A stretch of 64,000 nucleotides of DNA from assembly GCA_964495885.1 (NCBI GenBank), contig CAZBWO010000003.1, forward strand, positions 62,001 to 126,000, read 5' to 3'. A model generated the notes under the pieces. The model searched no databases, was not told the DNA's origin, and was given only the letters and a program-made list of their open reading frames with translations. This document shows, piece by piece, positions 25,569-34,300 of the stretch; position 1 is the first letter of the stretch, and each line of letters starts with the position of its first letter. Position numbers and translations under genes: made by a program. Source of the stretch: PALG01 sp964495885. Lineage in GTDB: Bacteria; Bacteroidota; Bacteroidia; Flavobacteriales; Flavobacteriaceae.

Positions 25569-25781
25569 ATAGCTGAAGGGGCCAGTAGAGAAAGTGACAA
25601 GGAGTTTCTTCGTTTTTTGAGTATTGCTTTGGCTTCCCTGTCGGAAGTAGAAACACAATATTTATTGGCAATTCGCTTTAATTATATAAAGGAAGAATCC
25701 AATTTTATAGATTTGATTAAAACCGTGCGAAAATTATTGTTGGGAACCCGAAACTTTATTCGAAAAAAACAAGTGCCCTAA
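25569..25781 (+). pseudogene. 5'-truncated four-helix-bundle (S23/IVP-type) protein remnant
   Basis: From codon IAEGASRESDKEFLRFL the frame runs in phase to a TAA at 25779-25781 and gives the second half of the four-helix-bundle family, with ASLSEVETQYLLAIR and a basic C-terminus. The N-terminal ~45 residues and start codon are missing; a TAG lies immediately upstream, inside the GTGAATA repeat. The family is seen in Bacteroidota genomes and in 23S rRNA intervening sequences. The gap 25535-25812 otherwise holds only the repeat. Confidence 0.65.
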
Positions 25782-25812
25782 TCACCAATCACAACTCACG
25801 AATTACTACCCC

Positions 25813-26742
25813 ATGAAAATCGAAAAGGAAATCCAGGAAATATACGGGTTCAAGAACCTGGAACTACTCGCTACCCAAGTGGTGGAAGGGTTTATTTCAG
25901 GGCTGCATAAGAGTCCGTTTCATGGGTTTTCCGCAGAGTTTGCAGAACACAAAATTTACAACAATGGCGAAAGTACCAAACACATCGATTGGAAGCTTTA
26001 CGCCAAAACAGATAAGCTCTACACCAAGCGCTATGAAGAGGAAACCAATCTTCGCTGCCATTTTATTTTAGACAATAGTAGCTCTATGCACTATCCCAAG
26101 GTCAAGGAATTTGGGATTGACAATTTGAACAAAGTGGGGTTTTCGGTATTGGGGATTGCCGCTATCATGAATTTGCTGAAGAAACAGCGGGATGCCGTTG
26201 GTTTGAGTGTATATAGTGACCAGTATGAATACTATGCTTCGGAAAAGGGGAGCGAGCGCCATCATCAAATGCTGTTGGCCCAGTTGAATGCAGCATTGAC
26301 TAGGGAACAGAAAAAGGTCACCACCCGCACCTATACCCACCTGCACCTTATCGCCGAAAAGCTGAAACGTAGATCCTTGGTATTTCTGTTTTCAGATATG
26401 TTTCAGAGTGATGCCGAAGAGGAAAAACTGTTTGAAGCCCTTCAACACTTAAAATACAACAAGCATGAAGTAGTGCTGTTTCACACTTATGACAAGCGGA
26501 AGGAGTGGGATTTTGATTTCAGTAACCGCCCTAAACGATTTGTGGATGTAGAGACCGGGGAACATGTAAACCTGTATGCAGATAATATTAGGGAATCCTA
26601 TGAGGCTGCGGTATCCAACTATTTTGAAGCTTTGAAATTAAAGTGTGGCCAATACCGTATCAAGTATGTTCCCGCCGATATTAACGAAGGTTTCCACAGA
26701 ATTTTAATTACCTATTTGTTGGAGCGGCAGAAGTTTGGCTAA
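25813..26742 (+). CDS. DUF58 (vWA-like) domain protein
   Basis: A 309-residue protein. HIDWKLYAKTDKLYTKRYEEETN followed by ILDNSSSM is the DUF58 core, with DNSSS resembling a MIDAS metal site of von Willebrand A folds. No transmembrane segment is seen. In Bacteroidota DUF58 genes usually sit beside a MoxR ATPase and BatA/BatB genes in a stress-linked cluster; here none are visible and the next feature downstream is the tRNA-Asp promoter. The nearby four-helix-bundle debris suggests local rearrangement. Confidence 0.85.
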   Translation: MKIEKEIQEIYGFKNLELLATQVVEGFISGLHKSPFHGFSAEFAEHKIYNNGESTKHIDWKLYAKTDKLYTKRYEEETNLRCHFILDNSSSMHYPKVKEFGIDNLNKVGFSVLGIAAIMNLLKKQRDAVGLSVYSDQYEYYASEKGSERHHQMLLAQLNAALTREQKKVTTRTYTHLHLIAEKLKRRSLVFLFSDMFQSDAEEEKLFEALQHLKYNKHEVVLFHTYDKRKEWDFDFSNRPKRFVDVETGEHVNLYADNIRESYEAAVSNYFEALKLKCGQYRIKYVPADINEGFHRILITYLLERQKFG

Positions 26743-26768
26743 AAGGGGGTTATTTTTTTCTTTTTTTA

Positions 26769-26799
26769 TTTGTGTTTATTAAAAAGCGGAGTATATTTG
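26769..26799 (+). promoter_or_regulatory. Bacteroidota promoter of tRNA-Asp
   Basis: -33 element TTTG (26769-26772), a 19-bp spacer, and -7 element TATATTTG (26792-26799): consensus spacing and sequence. It predicts a transcript starting near 26806, with a leader of ~65 nt before the tRNA. Confidence 0.75.
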
Positions 26800-26871
26800 C
26801 CACCGCTAAACAAAGAAGCAAACGCTGTAATGCCTGCTGGTTGCAGGTTCCTTTTGTAAGGTAGGCAATTT

Positions 26872-26945
26872 GGTCTGGTAGTTCAGCTGGTTAGAATACC
26901 TGCCTGTCACGCAGGGGGTCGCGGGTTCGAGTCCCGTCCAGACCG
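26872..26945 (+). tRNA. tRNA-Asp (anticodon GTC)
   Basis: A 74-nt cloverleaf. The acceptor stem is GGTCTGG paired with CCAGACC (26938-26944), discriminator G26945; the anticodon loop is CTGTCAC with GTC; the T arm is GCGGGTTCGAGTCCCGT. CCA is not encoded. Its 3' part is the attachment site of the adjacent integrative element, so the 3' end of this intact copy was probably supplied by the element. Confidence 0.97.
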
Positions 26946-27006
26946 CAACTAAAATGTTGTGTTGTGACACAGAGATGTGTTACGTGGTTTAGCGATAGAC
27001 CAATGA
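26928..27006. repeat. attL: 79-bp direct repeat including tRNA-Asp 3' end
   Basis: Matches 47479-47557 at 78 of 79 positions (T26950 versus A47501). It begins CGAGTCCCGTCCAGACCG in the tRNA and continues through a hairpin-like AAAATGTTGTGTTGTGACAC stretch. Similarity resumes just outside, where both sides have a GCTTGTCC...TGGGCTTTTTTT terminator. Confidence 0.93.
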
Positions 27007-27009
27007 GAA

Positions 27010-27037
27010 GCTTGTCCGTTTTGGATGGGCTTTTTTT
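27010..27037 (+). terminator. terminator of the tRNA-Asp transcript (element copy)
   Basis: GCTTGTCC/GGATGGGC stem with G-U pairs and a T7 run. A near-identical terminator sequence is at 48323-48352, and a diverged version follows attR (47567-47607). Confidence 0.7.
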
Positions 27038-27080
27038 GTTTATAGACAGAATGCCAAGTTTTTTGGCAGAATTTTTATTG

Positions 27081-27122
27081 AAAAGGTGTACCTATAGGTG
27101 TACTTTTTTAAAAAGGTGTACC
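27081..27122. repeat. iterated GGTGTAC motifs near attL
   Basis: AAAAGGTGTACC occurs at 27081-27092 and 27111-27122 (30-bp phase), with a third GGTGTAC at 27097-27103. Direct repeats at this position, between att and the integrase, look like arm-type binding sites of a tyrosine integrase. Confidence 0.5.
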
Positions 27123-27179
27123 ATTCTTCCTTAGATGATTATCAACAATTCGTATTTTAAGGGAATAAAATTAAACGGT

Positions 27180-27938
27180 ATGCGTGAAGTCATATTATTA
27201 CTATCTGCATTGGCATTATTTTCATGTTCCTCAGACGATTCTGATAACACAACCAATAATGACCCAAATGACCCGAATAATGATAATGGGGGTCAGTCAA
27301 GTGTTATTAAGCCAAAGTCATATTCAGTTGAAGAATCCGATGGAGATTCATGGACTTTGAATTTTGAATACACAGATAACTTAATCACAAAAATCACCAC
27401 CGATTTTGGTTCAACTAGTGAGCTTGAGTATGAGAATGGGAAACTGATTTCAATAACCACAAATAACAATGGCTCAATTGAAGTGGAAGAATTGATTTAC
27501 GATAACAATAGGCTAATAGAGAGGAGGTCTGACGATGGACAGGATATTTATAAATTCTACTATGATAATAATGGTAGGGTTGATGAAGTTAATTGGATAG
27601 CAGCAGGAAATGATAACATTTCGTACTATACCTATGATTCTAGTGGTAATGTCATCAATGAAGAAGATGATTTTGGCACCTTCAAATTTACCTATGATTC
27701 ACAGAAAAACCCATTTAGAAATGTAGTTCCTCAATTGGATGCGGAAGTATGGTGGTCATGGTATGGAAGTTTAATCAATAATCAACAAGAAGTGAGTGAA
27801 AGGTTATCTGGTCAGACTGATTTTACATTGAAATATACCTATCAATATCAGTATAATCAAGATGGGTATCCTGTCTCTAGAAGACAGATTAATCCAGATG
27901 GTGCTTTACGTGAAACCGTCACTTATACATACTATTAG
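27180..27938 (+). CDS. element-borne lipoprotein with YD-like repeats
   Basis: A 252-residue lipoprotein when started at the ATG at 27180 (MREVILLLSALALFSCSSDD, lipobox LFSC). A low-complexity Asn/Asp/Pro linker follows the Cys. The body repeats short units of the type Y.DN..I..I..D (FEYTDNLITKITTDFGST, LIYDNNRLIERRSDDG, FYYDNNGRVDEVNWI, YTYDSSGNVINEED), reminiscent of RHS/YD and DUF4595-type lipoproteins. It is the first gene inside the element, promoter-proximal to the integrase, and is followed by a terminator. Role unknown. Confidence 0.7.
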   Translation: MREVILLLSALALFSCSSDDSDNTTNNDPNDPNNDNGGQSSVIKPKSYSVEESDGDSWTLNFEYTDNLITKITTDFGSTSELEYENGKLISITTNNNGSIEVEELIYDNNRLIERRSDDGQDIYKFYYDNNGRVDEVNWIAAGNDNISYYTYDSSGNVINEEDDFGTFKFTYDSQKNPFRNVVPQLDAEVWWSWYGSLINNQQEVSERLSGQTDFTLKYTYQYQYNQDGYPVSRRQINPDGALRETVTYTYY

Positions 27939-27971
27939 AGTCAACCAATAAAAACAGTTCAACTAATAGAG

Positions 27972-27998
27972 CAGAGGCAGAAACAGCCTCTGTTTTTA
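27972..27998 (+). terminator. intrinsic terminator
   Basis: CAGAGGC/GCCTCTG stem with a 7-nt loop and T5 run between the lipoprotein and integrase genes. Confidence 0.85.
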
Positions 27999-28015
27999 TT
28001 TTAAATCAAACCATT

Positions 28016-29221
28016 ATGAAACTAACGATTAAATATTTACTATATCTATCAAAGAAGAACAATAGAGGATTTTGTCCTGTAAGATGCAGACTTACCTTTC
28101 ATAAAAAGCGCAAAGAATTCTCCACAGGACTCTTTATCAATCCAGAGTACTGGAACTCCAAGAAACAGAAGGTGGAACCCTGTGAGGATAGCACCTACAT
28201 CAACCAACAGCTGAGCCTGGTCAAGAATAACTTGTATCAGGCTTTTTTGTTTTTGCAGGTTAGCGGTGAATCCTTTACCGTTGAAGATGTGTACAGTAGG
28301 TACAAGGGCGAATCCACCACCAATGAAAAACAGGTGCTTGAAACCTACAGAGAATATCTTTCCAGAATAGAGCGATTGATAGGGAAGGATTTGCAGCTCG
28401 TAACTTATAAAAAGTACCAGGAATCCTATAAGCATTTGGCTGATTTCATCAAGTGGAAACACAAGCGCAACGATGTGCAATTGAAGTCTCTTAAAGGGGC
28501 TTTTTTAGACGATTACAGCTACTTTCTGAAGGTGGAGAAGAACATGGCTCAAAGTACGCTGAATAAAGCTATACAGCGCTTTAGGAAGGTAATAAAGTAT
28601 GCTATTTCACAGGATTATTTAACTAAGGACCCCTTTATGCTGTACAAACCCAAAACGGTAAAGAAGGAGGTGGTATTCTTAAGCAGGGAAGAGCTGTCCA
28701 AACTGGAGCATATGGAGTTTGAAATGGAACGTCTGGAACGCATAAGGGATATGTTTGTGTTCTGCTGTTACACTGGGCTTGGATTCAAAGAAATGGCAAA
28801 TCTAAAGAAGGAGGATATCTCCGTTGAATTTGATGGTAAGCTTTGGATTCATGTAAAAAGACAAAAGACCAACCGTACCTATAAGATTCCAATGCTTCCA
28901 AAAGCTAGGGAAATCATGGCAAAGTATCAGGATGAAACACAGGAATTAGTGCTTCCAAGGATACAGAACCAGCATTTCAATGCCTACCTGAAGGAGATAG
29001 CAATTCTTTGCGGTATCAAAAAGCATTTGACCCATCACATAGCCAGGAAGACCTTTGCAACCACTGTATTGCTATATAACGATGTTCCTATGGAGATTGT
29101 GAGCAAACTGTTAGGGCATTCCAAATTGCAGACCACACAGGACCACTACGGGCAAGTAGTGGAGCAGCGGATTAGTGACGAGATGGGTAGGATTGGGAGG
29201 AAGATTCAGAAGATAGATTAG
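28016..29221 (+). CDS. int: tyrosine recombinase (integrase) of the tRNA-Asp element
   Basis: A 401-residue integrase: arm-type DNA-binding N-terminus (MKLTIKYLLYLSKKNNRGFCPV, about 1-85), SAM-like core-binding domain (~105-205), and catalytic domain (~220-400). Visible catalytic residues are Lys281, His341 and Arg344 (HHIARKTF), His368 (LLGHSKLQTT) and nucleophile Tyr378. The first Arg is replaced (TGLGFKEM, Gly256), as is common in Bacteroidota integrases. It should recombine the 79-bp att repeats. The last 4 bases overlap the end of the convergent 29218 gene. Confidence 0.93.
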   Translation: MKLTIKYLLYLSKKNNRGFCPVRCRLTFHKKRKEFSTGLFINPEYWNSKKQKVEPCEDSTYINQQLSLVKNNLYQAFLFLQVSGESFTVEDVYSRYKGESTTNEKQVLETYREYLSRIERLIGKDLQLVTYKKYQESYKHLADFIKWKHKRNDVQLKSLKGAFLDDYSYFLKVEKNMAQSTLNKAIQRFRKVIKYAISQDYLTKDPFMLYKPKTVKKEVVFLSREELSKLEHMEFEMERLERIRDMFVFCCYTGLGFKEMANLKKEDISVEFDGKLWIHVKRQKTNRTYKIPMLPKAREIMAKYQDETQELVLPRIQNQHFNAYLKEIAILCGIKKHLTHHIARKTFATTVLLYNDVPMEIVSKLLGHSKLQTTQDHYGQVVEQRISDEMGRIGRKIQKID

Positions 29222-29631
29222 TGCTGCCGAGGAAAGTTAAAGGCATCAACATCATCCACTTCTAAAATCAATCTTCCATCGTTTCTTCTTTTTTCTTTTA
29301 CGATTTCTGATTTATTGAACATTGTTTCAATATCTGTGTCACTTAGTTTATAATCTGAACACTTGTCATATATATAGTTACATAGTTCTATGATTATATC
29401 ATTATGAAATCCGATTATGTATACTTCTGTGACATTAGGGTATTTTTTTTCATAGATATAATTTTTATGTTTCATTATGCCTTTAATAATATCCATCACG
29501 TTAGCATACAAATCATTTCTAAAATAGGATTTTGGTCTTATTGATTTTAGAGTGATTCTAATTCGTTCATCATAATCATTAATAATATTCTGAAGTATAT
29601 CGTAAAATTCGTCTTTATGTATTTTCATCAT
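29218..29631 (-). CDS. hypothetical protein, element-borne
   Basis: About 137 residues when started at MMKIHKDEFYDIL; an in-frame ATG at 29697 would add 22 residues without helix pattern. It is charged, Ile/Asp/Tyr/Lys rich, mostly helical, with no signal peptide, cysteines of note or recognised motif. It lies on the same strand as, and 212 bp downstream of, the nuclease gene, so it may be the last gene of that unit. It is strongly AT-rich compared with the integrase. Function unknown. Confidence 0.6.
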   Translation of the reverse strand: MMKIHKDEFYDILQNIINDYDERIRITLKSIRPKSYFRNDLYANVMDIIKGIMKHKNYIYEKKYPNVTEVYIIGFHNDIIIELCNYIYDKCSDYKLSDTDIETMFNKSEIVKEKRRNDGRLILEVDDVDAFNFPRQH

Positions 29632-29784
29632 TAAATATGCTTTTAACGAATGATATAGTAAGTCCCTGCTAAATAATGTGCTTAAATGGCATCGCAATGT
29701 TTAAATAAAGATAGTCAATTTTAATGGCAGTATTTGTTTAAAATGGATTCAAAAAAATGGCTAACGTAGGTAGGAAGATAGAGG

Positions 29785-29813
29785 GTGGCTAAGGCTGCCC
29801 TTTTTTATTTGTG
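29785..29813 (+). terminator. probable plus-strand terminator
   Basis: GGGTGGC-TAAG-GCTGCCC stem (two G-U pairs) followed by T6. It is 560 bp beyond the integrase stop with the minus-strand 29218 gene in between, which suggests that gene was inserted between the integrase and its original terminator. Confidence 0.6.
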
Positions 29814-29843
29814 CTATAGTGTAACCAATCTTGTACAAACTTT

Positions 29844-30620
29844 TTATATCATCCCTTTCATTGTGATTTTGAATAAATCAAACCAAGTCAACCATCCCAT
29901 ATTTTCCGACACACTTCTAACGGATTGAGAAGTTGGTATGTCATCTATAATTTTCTCAAGTGGACTTAGATTGTTTCTCCAACCGTTTTTATATCTATTA
30001 AACCACCAAACACTTTTCCATTTCTTTGGGGGTGATTTCATTGCATTTGATTTGCTTTTCTTTTCATTAGTGAACTTATATAATTCTTTTCTAGGAGCTA
30101 TATCTAAAAAAATAAAAAAGAATTCTAACCGTTCCTTCGATGCATAATCTAATCCAACCCTTATTTTTTTTGCAATTTGGTCAAACGGCTTATTATTTTT
30201 TTTATCCATTAAAGAAATAGAACTGTACAGCTTCGCTTCAAAAAATATGAGTTTTTTACTTGTACTAATACTGGCATCAAGTTCTGTTTCCTCTTTTGTA
30301 TGAGGTCCCTTATATTTTTTCCCGACTTGTATTTCAATGTCTTTTTCATTCATAAACGAAAAAGGCATTTTCTGATTCATGTCATTTCCGCAAAAGGAAT
30401 GCTCAAGAATTTCATCCAAAGTATTTATTTTTTTGGATTCAGGGAGTTGTGAAATTATATCAAAGCAAGACCAAGTTAGAGCGTCTTCACTATGAGAGCT
30501 GTAGCTATGTTTAATTTTGTGTTTTGCTCCATTAAAACTACTGTTTAGAAAGTCTTCCAATGCCTTTTCTCTTCCAGGAAGTATTATGTGATTTCTTTTG
30601 TAATCAGAGTATTTATTCAT
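29844..30620 (-). CDS. PD-(D/E)XK-like nuclease, partner of the CHAT-like protease
   Basis: A 258-residue protein of unassigned family. The motif set of the restriction-endonuclease fold can be read: Glu45 in HSEDALTW (first helix), Asp115 in ETELDASIS, then Glu128-x-Lys130 in LIFFEAKLYSS, and a following PFDQIAKKI helix with Gln148. Spacing D-x12-ExK is normal for the fold. The C-terminal ~90 residues are Lys/Trp rich (PPKKWKSVWWFNRYKNGWRN), plausibly DNA-binding. It starts 14 bp after the CHAT-like gene on the minus strand, so the two are an operon. Activity is inference. Confidence 0.65.
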   Translation of the reverse strand: MNKYSDYKRNHIILPGREKALEDFLNSSFNGAKHKIKHSYSSHSEDALTWSCFDIISQLPESKKINTLDEILEHSFCGNDMNQKMPFSFMNEKDIEIQVGKKYKGPHTKEETELDASISTSKKLIFFEAKLYSSISLMDKKNNKPFDQIAKKIRVGLDYASKERLEFFFIFLDIAPRKELYKFTNEKKSKSNAMKSPPKKWKSVWWFNRYKNGWRNNLSPLEKIIDDIPTSQSVRSVSENMGWLTWFDLFKITMKGMI

Positions 30621-30634
30621 AGGATTTTGCTTTT

Positions 30635-31213
30635 TTAAAACTTACTTAGTTTAAAACCTTTATCAACATTTCTGTTTTTATGAAAATAGTTCATTGGAAT
30701 ATTATAAAGTTTAGCTAATTGCCTTAATTTCTTAGATAAATTTTCATAGTTCATTTTTTCATCCTCCAAAATAAGATGATAGAATGAAGCCCAAAAAATC
30801 GCTGCATCACTGATGTATATATCCTTTTTAGGACCAATAATTGAATAGAACCTTTTGTTTTTGAATAGTTCAGTTGCAAGTTTTTTATTCACGGTAGAGC
30901 ATGCTGATATAAATAATCTCTTGTGACTTAAATATGGTCTCATTATTTCACCAATTTCATGAAAGGGTATAGAGTCAATAGTTGTTTCAATGGAAGATGA
31001 AGAACCGTGGCAAGATATATGCAAATATCTAAACTCTGATTCTTCAAAAATTTCTAAAACCTTGATTAGTTCTTTTTTAGTCCTTATGTAATAATATTTA
31101 GAAGGAATATCACCTAGGTGTAATATTTGAGAAATAAACTCACCTTCCAATTCGTTTTCCTTTTCATTATCAAAATCTAGGCTTTCAATTATAAATACTC
31201 CACGTTTTGGCAT
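30635..31213 (-). CDS. CHAT/caspase-like cysteine protease
   Basis: A 192-residue stand-alone caspase-fold protein. The dyad is His69 in YLHISCHGSSS and Cys105 in LFISACSTVNK, each after a beta strand and 36 residues apart, as in CHAT and metacaspase folds. The N-terminus FIIESLDF...EGEFISQILHL is the first strand/helix of the fold. No transmembrane or repeat sensor domain is attached. The adjacent gene is a predicted nuclease. The shared 60-bp upstream element (31264-31323) ties it to the helicase-nuclease gene. Confidence 0.75.
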   Translation of the reverse strand: MPKRGVFIIESLDFDNEKENELEGEFISQILHLGDIPSKYYYIRTKKELIKVLEIFEESEFRYLHISCHGSSSSIETTIDSIPFHEIGEIMRPYLSHKRLFISACSTVNKKLATELFKNKRFYSIIGPKKDIYISDAAIFWASFYHLILEDEKMNYENLSKKLRQLAKLYNIPMNYFHKNRNVDKGFKLSKF

Positions 31214-31263
31214 AAATTAATGGTAACTAACTTACATTACTGTAGGTTTTTTTATATATGTTC

Positions 31264-31323
31264 TAAGTTAACCATAAAATAAAGAATTTGGGAATACGTA
31301 TTAATACGGATACCCGTAAGGAT
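31264..31323 (-). promoter_or_regulatory. R1: shared palindromic promoter/operator element upstream of the CHAT operon
   Basis: A 60-bp segment starting 51 bp upstream of the CHAT start and nearly identical to 34784-34842. It contains a 26-bp imperfect palindrome, GGGAATACGTATTAATACGGATACCC-type, at 31290-31315, centred on TTAA. Confidence 0.75.
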
Positions 31324-31387
31324 ATTGAAATAGTCATCATTGTTAAAGTGTTTACCCCTTTATCCTTATTGTATACTAGTCTCTAAT

Positions 31388-34300
31388 TCACTGTGAAAGT
31401 TCCTTAAACCTACAAAATGCATTCGCTAATTTTATTTGGTGAGGGCTTTTACACTCTGCTTCAAAAATTTCTGAGTTTGCAACCATAATAAATACTGTAC
31501 GAGCTCTAGAAACGGCAACATTAAAGCGGTTTGGGCTAAATAGGAATTCCATCCCCCGCGGGGCTTCCTCCAAACTTGAGGTAGCGACAGAATAGATAAT
31601 TACAGGAGCTTCTTGCCCTTGGAACTTATCTACCGTGCCAACCTCCAAATCTGGTATTTGTTGTTTGATGGCTTGAACCTGTGCATTATAAGGAGTAATT
31701 ACTTTGATATCAGTGAAAGTTAATGTTGCTTTTTCGCCCTTTTCATCAATGAATCTAACATCACCACTTGTGAGGTGTTGCACAATCTCTACTACCTTTT
31801 CAACCTCTTCAGAGGATGAGTTTGTATTTCCGCTATGTTCAATCTCTTCAAGATATAACCCGTTGCCAGCATACCTTGAGCCGATTATCATTTGTTGATC
31901 AAGATCTTCTTTTGATTGTAATCTATTCTCATAGAAAAGTTCAGATACAAATGCATTAATTGAAGGATGCATCCTCCAGGTCTCTGGCAAAAACATACCT
32001 TGTTCATTTGAAATAGTTTTTTTGCCTTGCAATACATGTTCCAGGGCCGATAATTCAGTGCCGTCTGGATGCACCCCTTGCTGAGGTTGCTTTAATTGTT
32101 GAGGATCGCCTAAAAGTACAAGGTTTGAGCAGCAGTGGGAAACTGCAAGTGTATCAATCAACGATAACTGACCAGCTTCATCCAAAAAGACGTAATCCAC
32201 ACTACCTTCATAAGGTAGTTTACTCCACATAAATGAAGTTCCAGCAATAACATCTACCTTGCCTATAGCCCCTTGAATAGCATTTTCATCGTTACTTGTT
32301 GTCCAAGGATGTGGGTTATCAGCATCTAGATTAATTTTCTGTATCATACGAATATTAATTGCTTCATCTTGGGCAACCTCCCAAACTTTTGTAAGCAAAT
32401 TTGTAATGACCTTGTGGCTAAGTGCGGTAATTCCGATTTTCTTCCCTTGTTGAACCAAACGAACAATAAGGTGACTGCCAGTATAACTTTTGCCAGAACC
32501 TGGGGGGCCTTGAACCGGTAAATAGCTGTGATCAAGCTTGGCTGCAAAGTCGAAGGTTTTCTCCATAATATTATTACTATCTATTCTTGCCTCCGTTAAA
32601 CTTGGAGGAGTATTCAATAGCAATTGCCTTACCGCCCGATATTTATAGTCATGACTATCTATGCCATTTTCCACAACCCACTCAGCTAACCTGATAATTG
32701 CATCTTCTTTTGTCCTTGAATTAACGTTTTCTAAACTCATTACAGCAATCGGGTGGGGAAGGTCAAGTTTAGAAGGCCCTTTTTTAATTCTGAGTATACC
32801 TGCATCATAGTCGATCTCATGAATAGTACCTAGCTTGTTGTCTGATTGATCTTCTAACGACTGACCAGGACGTAAATCACATTCTTGAGGTGGGTATATG
32901 TATGTATCAACAACACTCCTTTTTATTGGCTCTCTCACACCTGTATAATGAAGGGAAGAAATTGCCTTTCTCTCATCTAATAACTCATCTTCAGGAAGTT
33001 CCTTCAATCGGAAAAACTCCCACCAAAACGACTTTTTCTCCCTACGATACCAATCCAACATATGGGCAAGAATAAAGTTGGCTTGTTCCACTTTGTCTCT
33101 TTCTGATTTAATAAGAGGTACACCATTAAGCAAAGCATTCATTATGGGTTGAATTCGCTCTTGATGTGCAGTTATATTATCACCGGCATCACCGTCGCTA
33201 TCTTCAGGTCTCGTGATGTTTTTTCCATCTTTGATAAGACTTGCACGTATCTCTTCTAGCCATGCTTGAAGACTAAGTAATGATTGACAATCATCTTGAT
33301 TGTAGAGTTGCACCGCATTTTTCGTCACATCAGATAATTCATCAATATTTCCGGTTTGAAGTAACAGCTCCAGTTGTGACTTATGGCTTGATAGTTCACG
33401 TAAGTCCATTTTGCGTTGGTAGCCAAAAAACACTTCTAGATCTTTGATTGAGTATTTCTCAACGCTGGCTCTCACTGATTGGCGTGTAATACTATAGAGA
33501 TCTACAAATGTATTTGATCTTAAGAATGAATCAATTTCATTTTCTCTAGAAGCATACTTGCCCATCAACCGCTTAAAGGCGGAAACTTCGTATGGCGCAT
33601 AATGATATATATGAAGTCTAGGATCGCTCTGTTTTAGCTCAAAGGCAAAGTCAATGAATTGCTCAAAGATTTCTTTTTCCTCAGTTTCGTTTTTTGCCCA
33701 TAACGCCTGGTACACATTTTTATGCACATAGCCTATCATGTATTCGAGTCCGTCGGGCTCAAACATTCTGTCACCTTCAAAATCAAGATAAATGTCATTC
33801 TCGGAAGGCTCTGGTAGTTTGTAAAGGCCCTTGTGCTCTTCAAAATCTAATATTTCATAATAAGGCTCATATCCGTTTTGTCTACTTATGTGCTGTACTC
33901 GGGCTTGCTCTCTTAATTTATTGTAAGTTTCTTTAACACCTTTAGTTGGATCAAAATGTACGGGTAGATCAAGGCCTGCAAGTTTTTCCAAAGTGTCAAC
34001 ATCATGCAAGTTTAGTTCTTTCATTTGGGACTTGCTCATACCAGCCACAAATGTGAGGTGGTCATCTTTTCGTCTTATAGCATTACAATTCTTCCACCAC
34101 TTACAGATATCGCAATGGGTTGTAGGTTCAGGGTAAGTCTCTTCATCGTTAATGAGTGATTCTTCCAAATTCCGTTTCACAAGCCGTATATATGCAGCGT
34201 GCTCATCAAACCTATAGTATTCTTTCCCCTCAGGTTTTATAACCCCCATAAACTCTGGAGTTCTTCCTTGAATCTGAGCTACGCGCTCTGAGTAAAGTCC

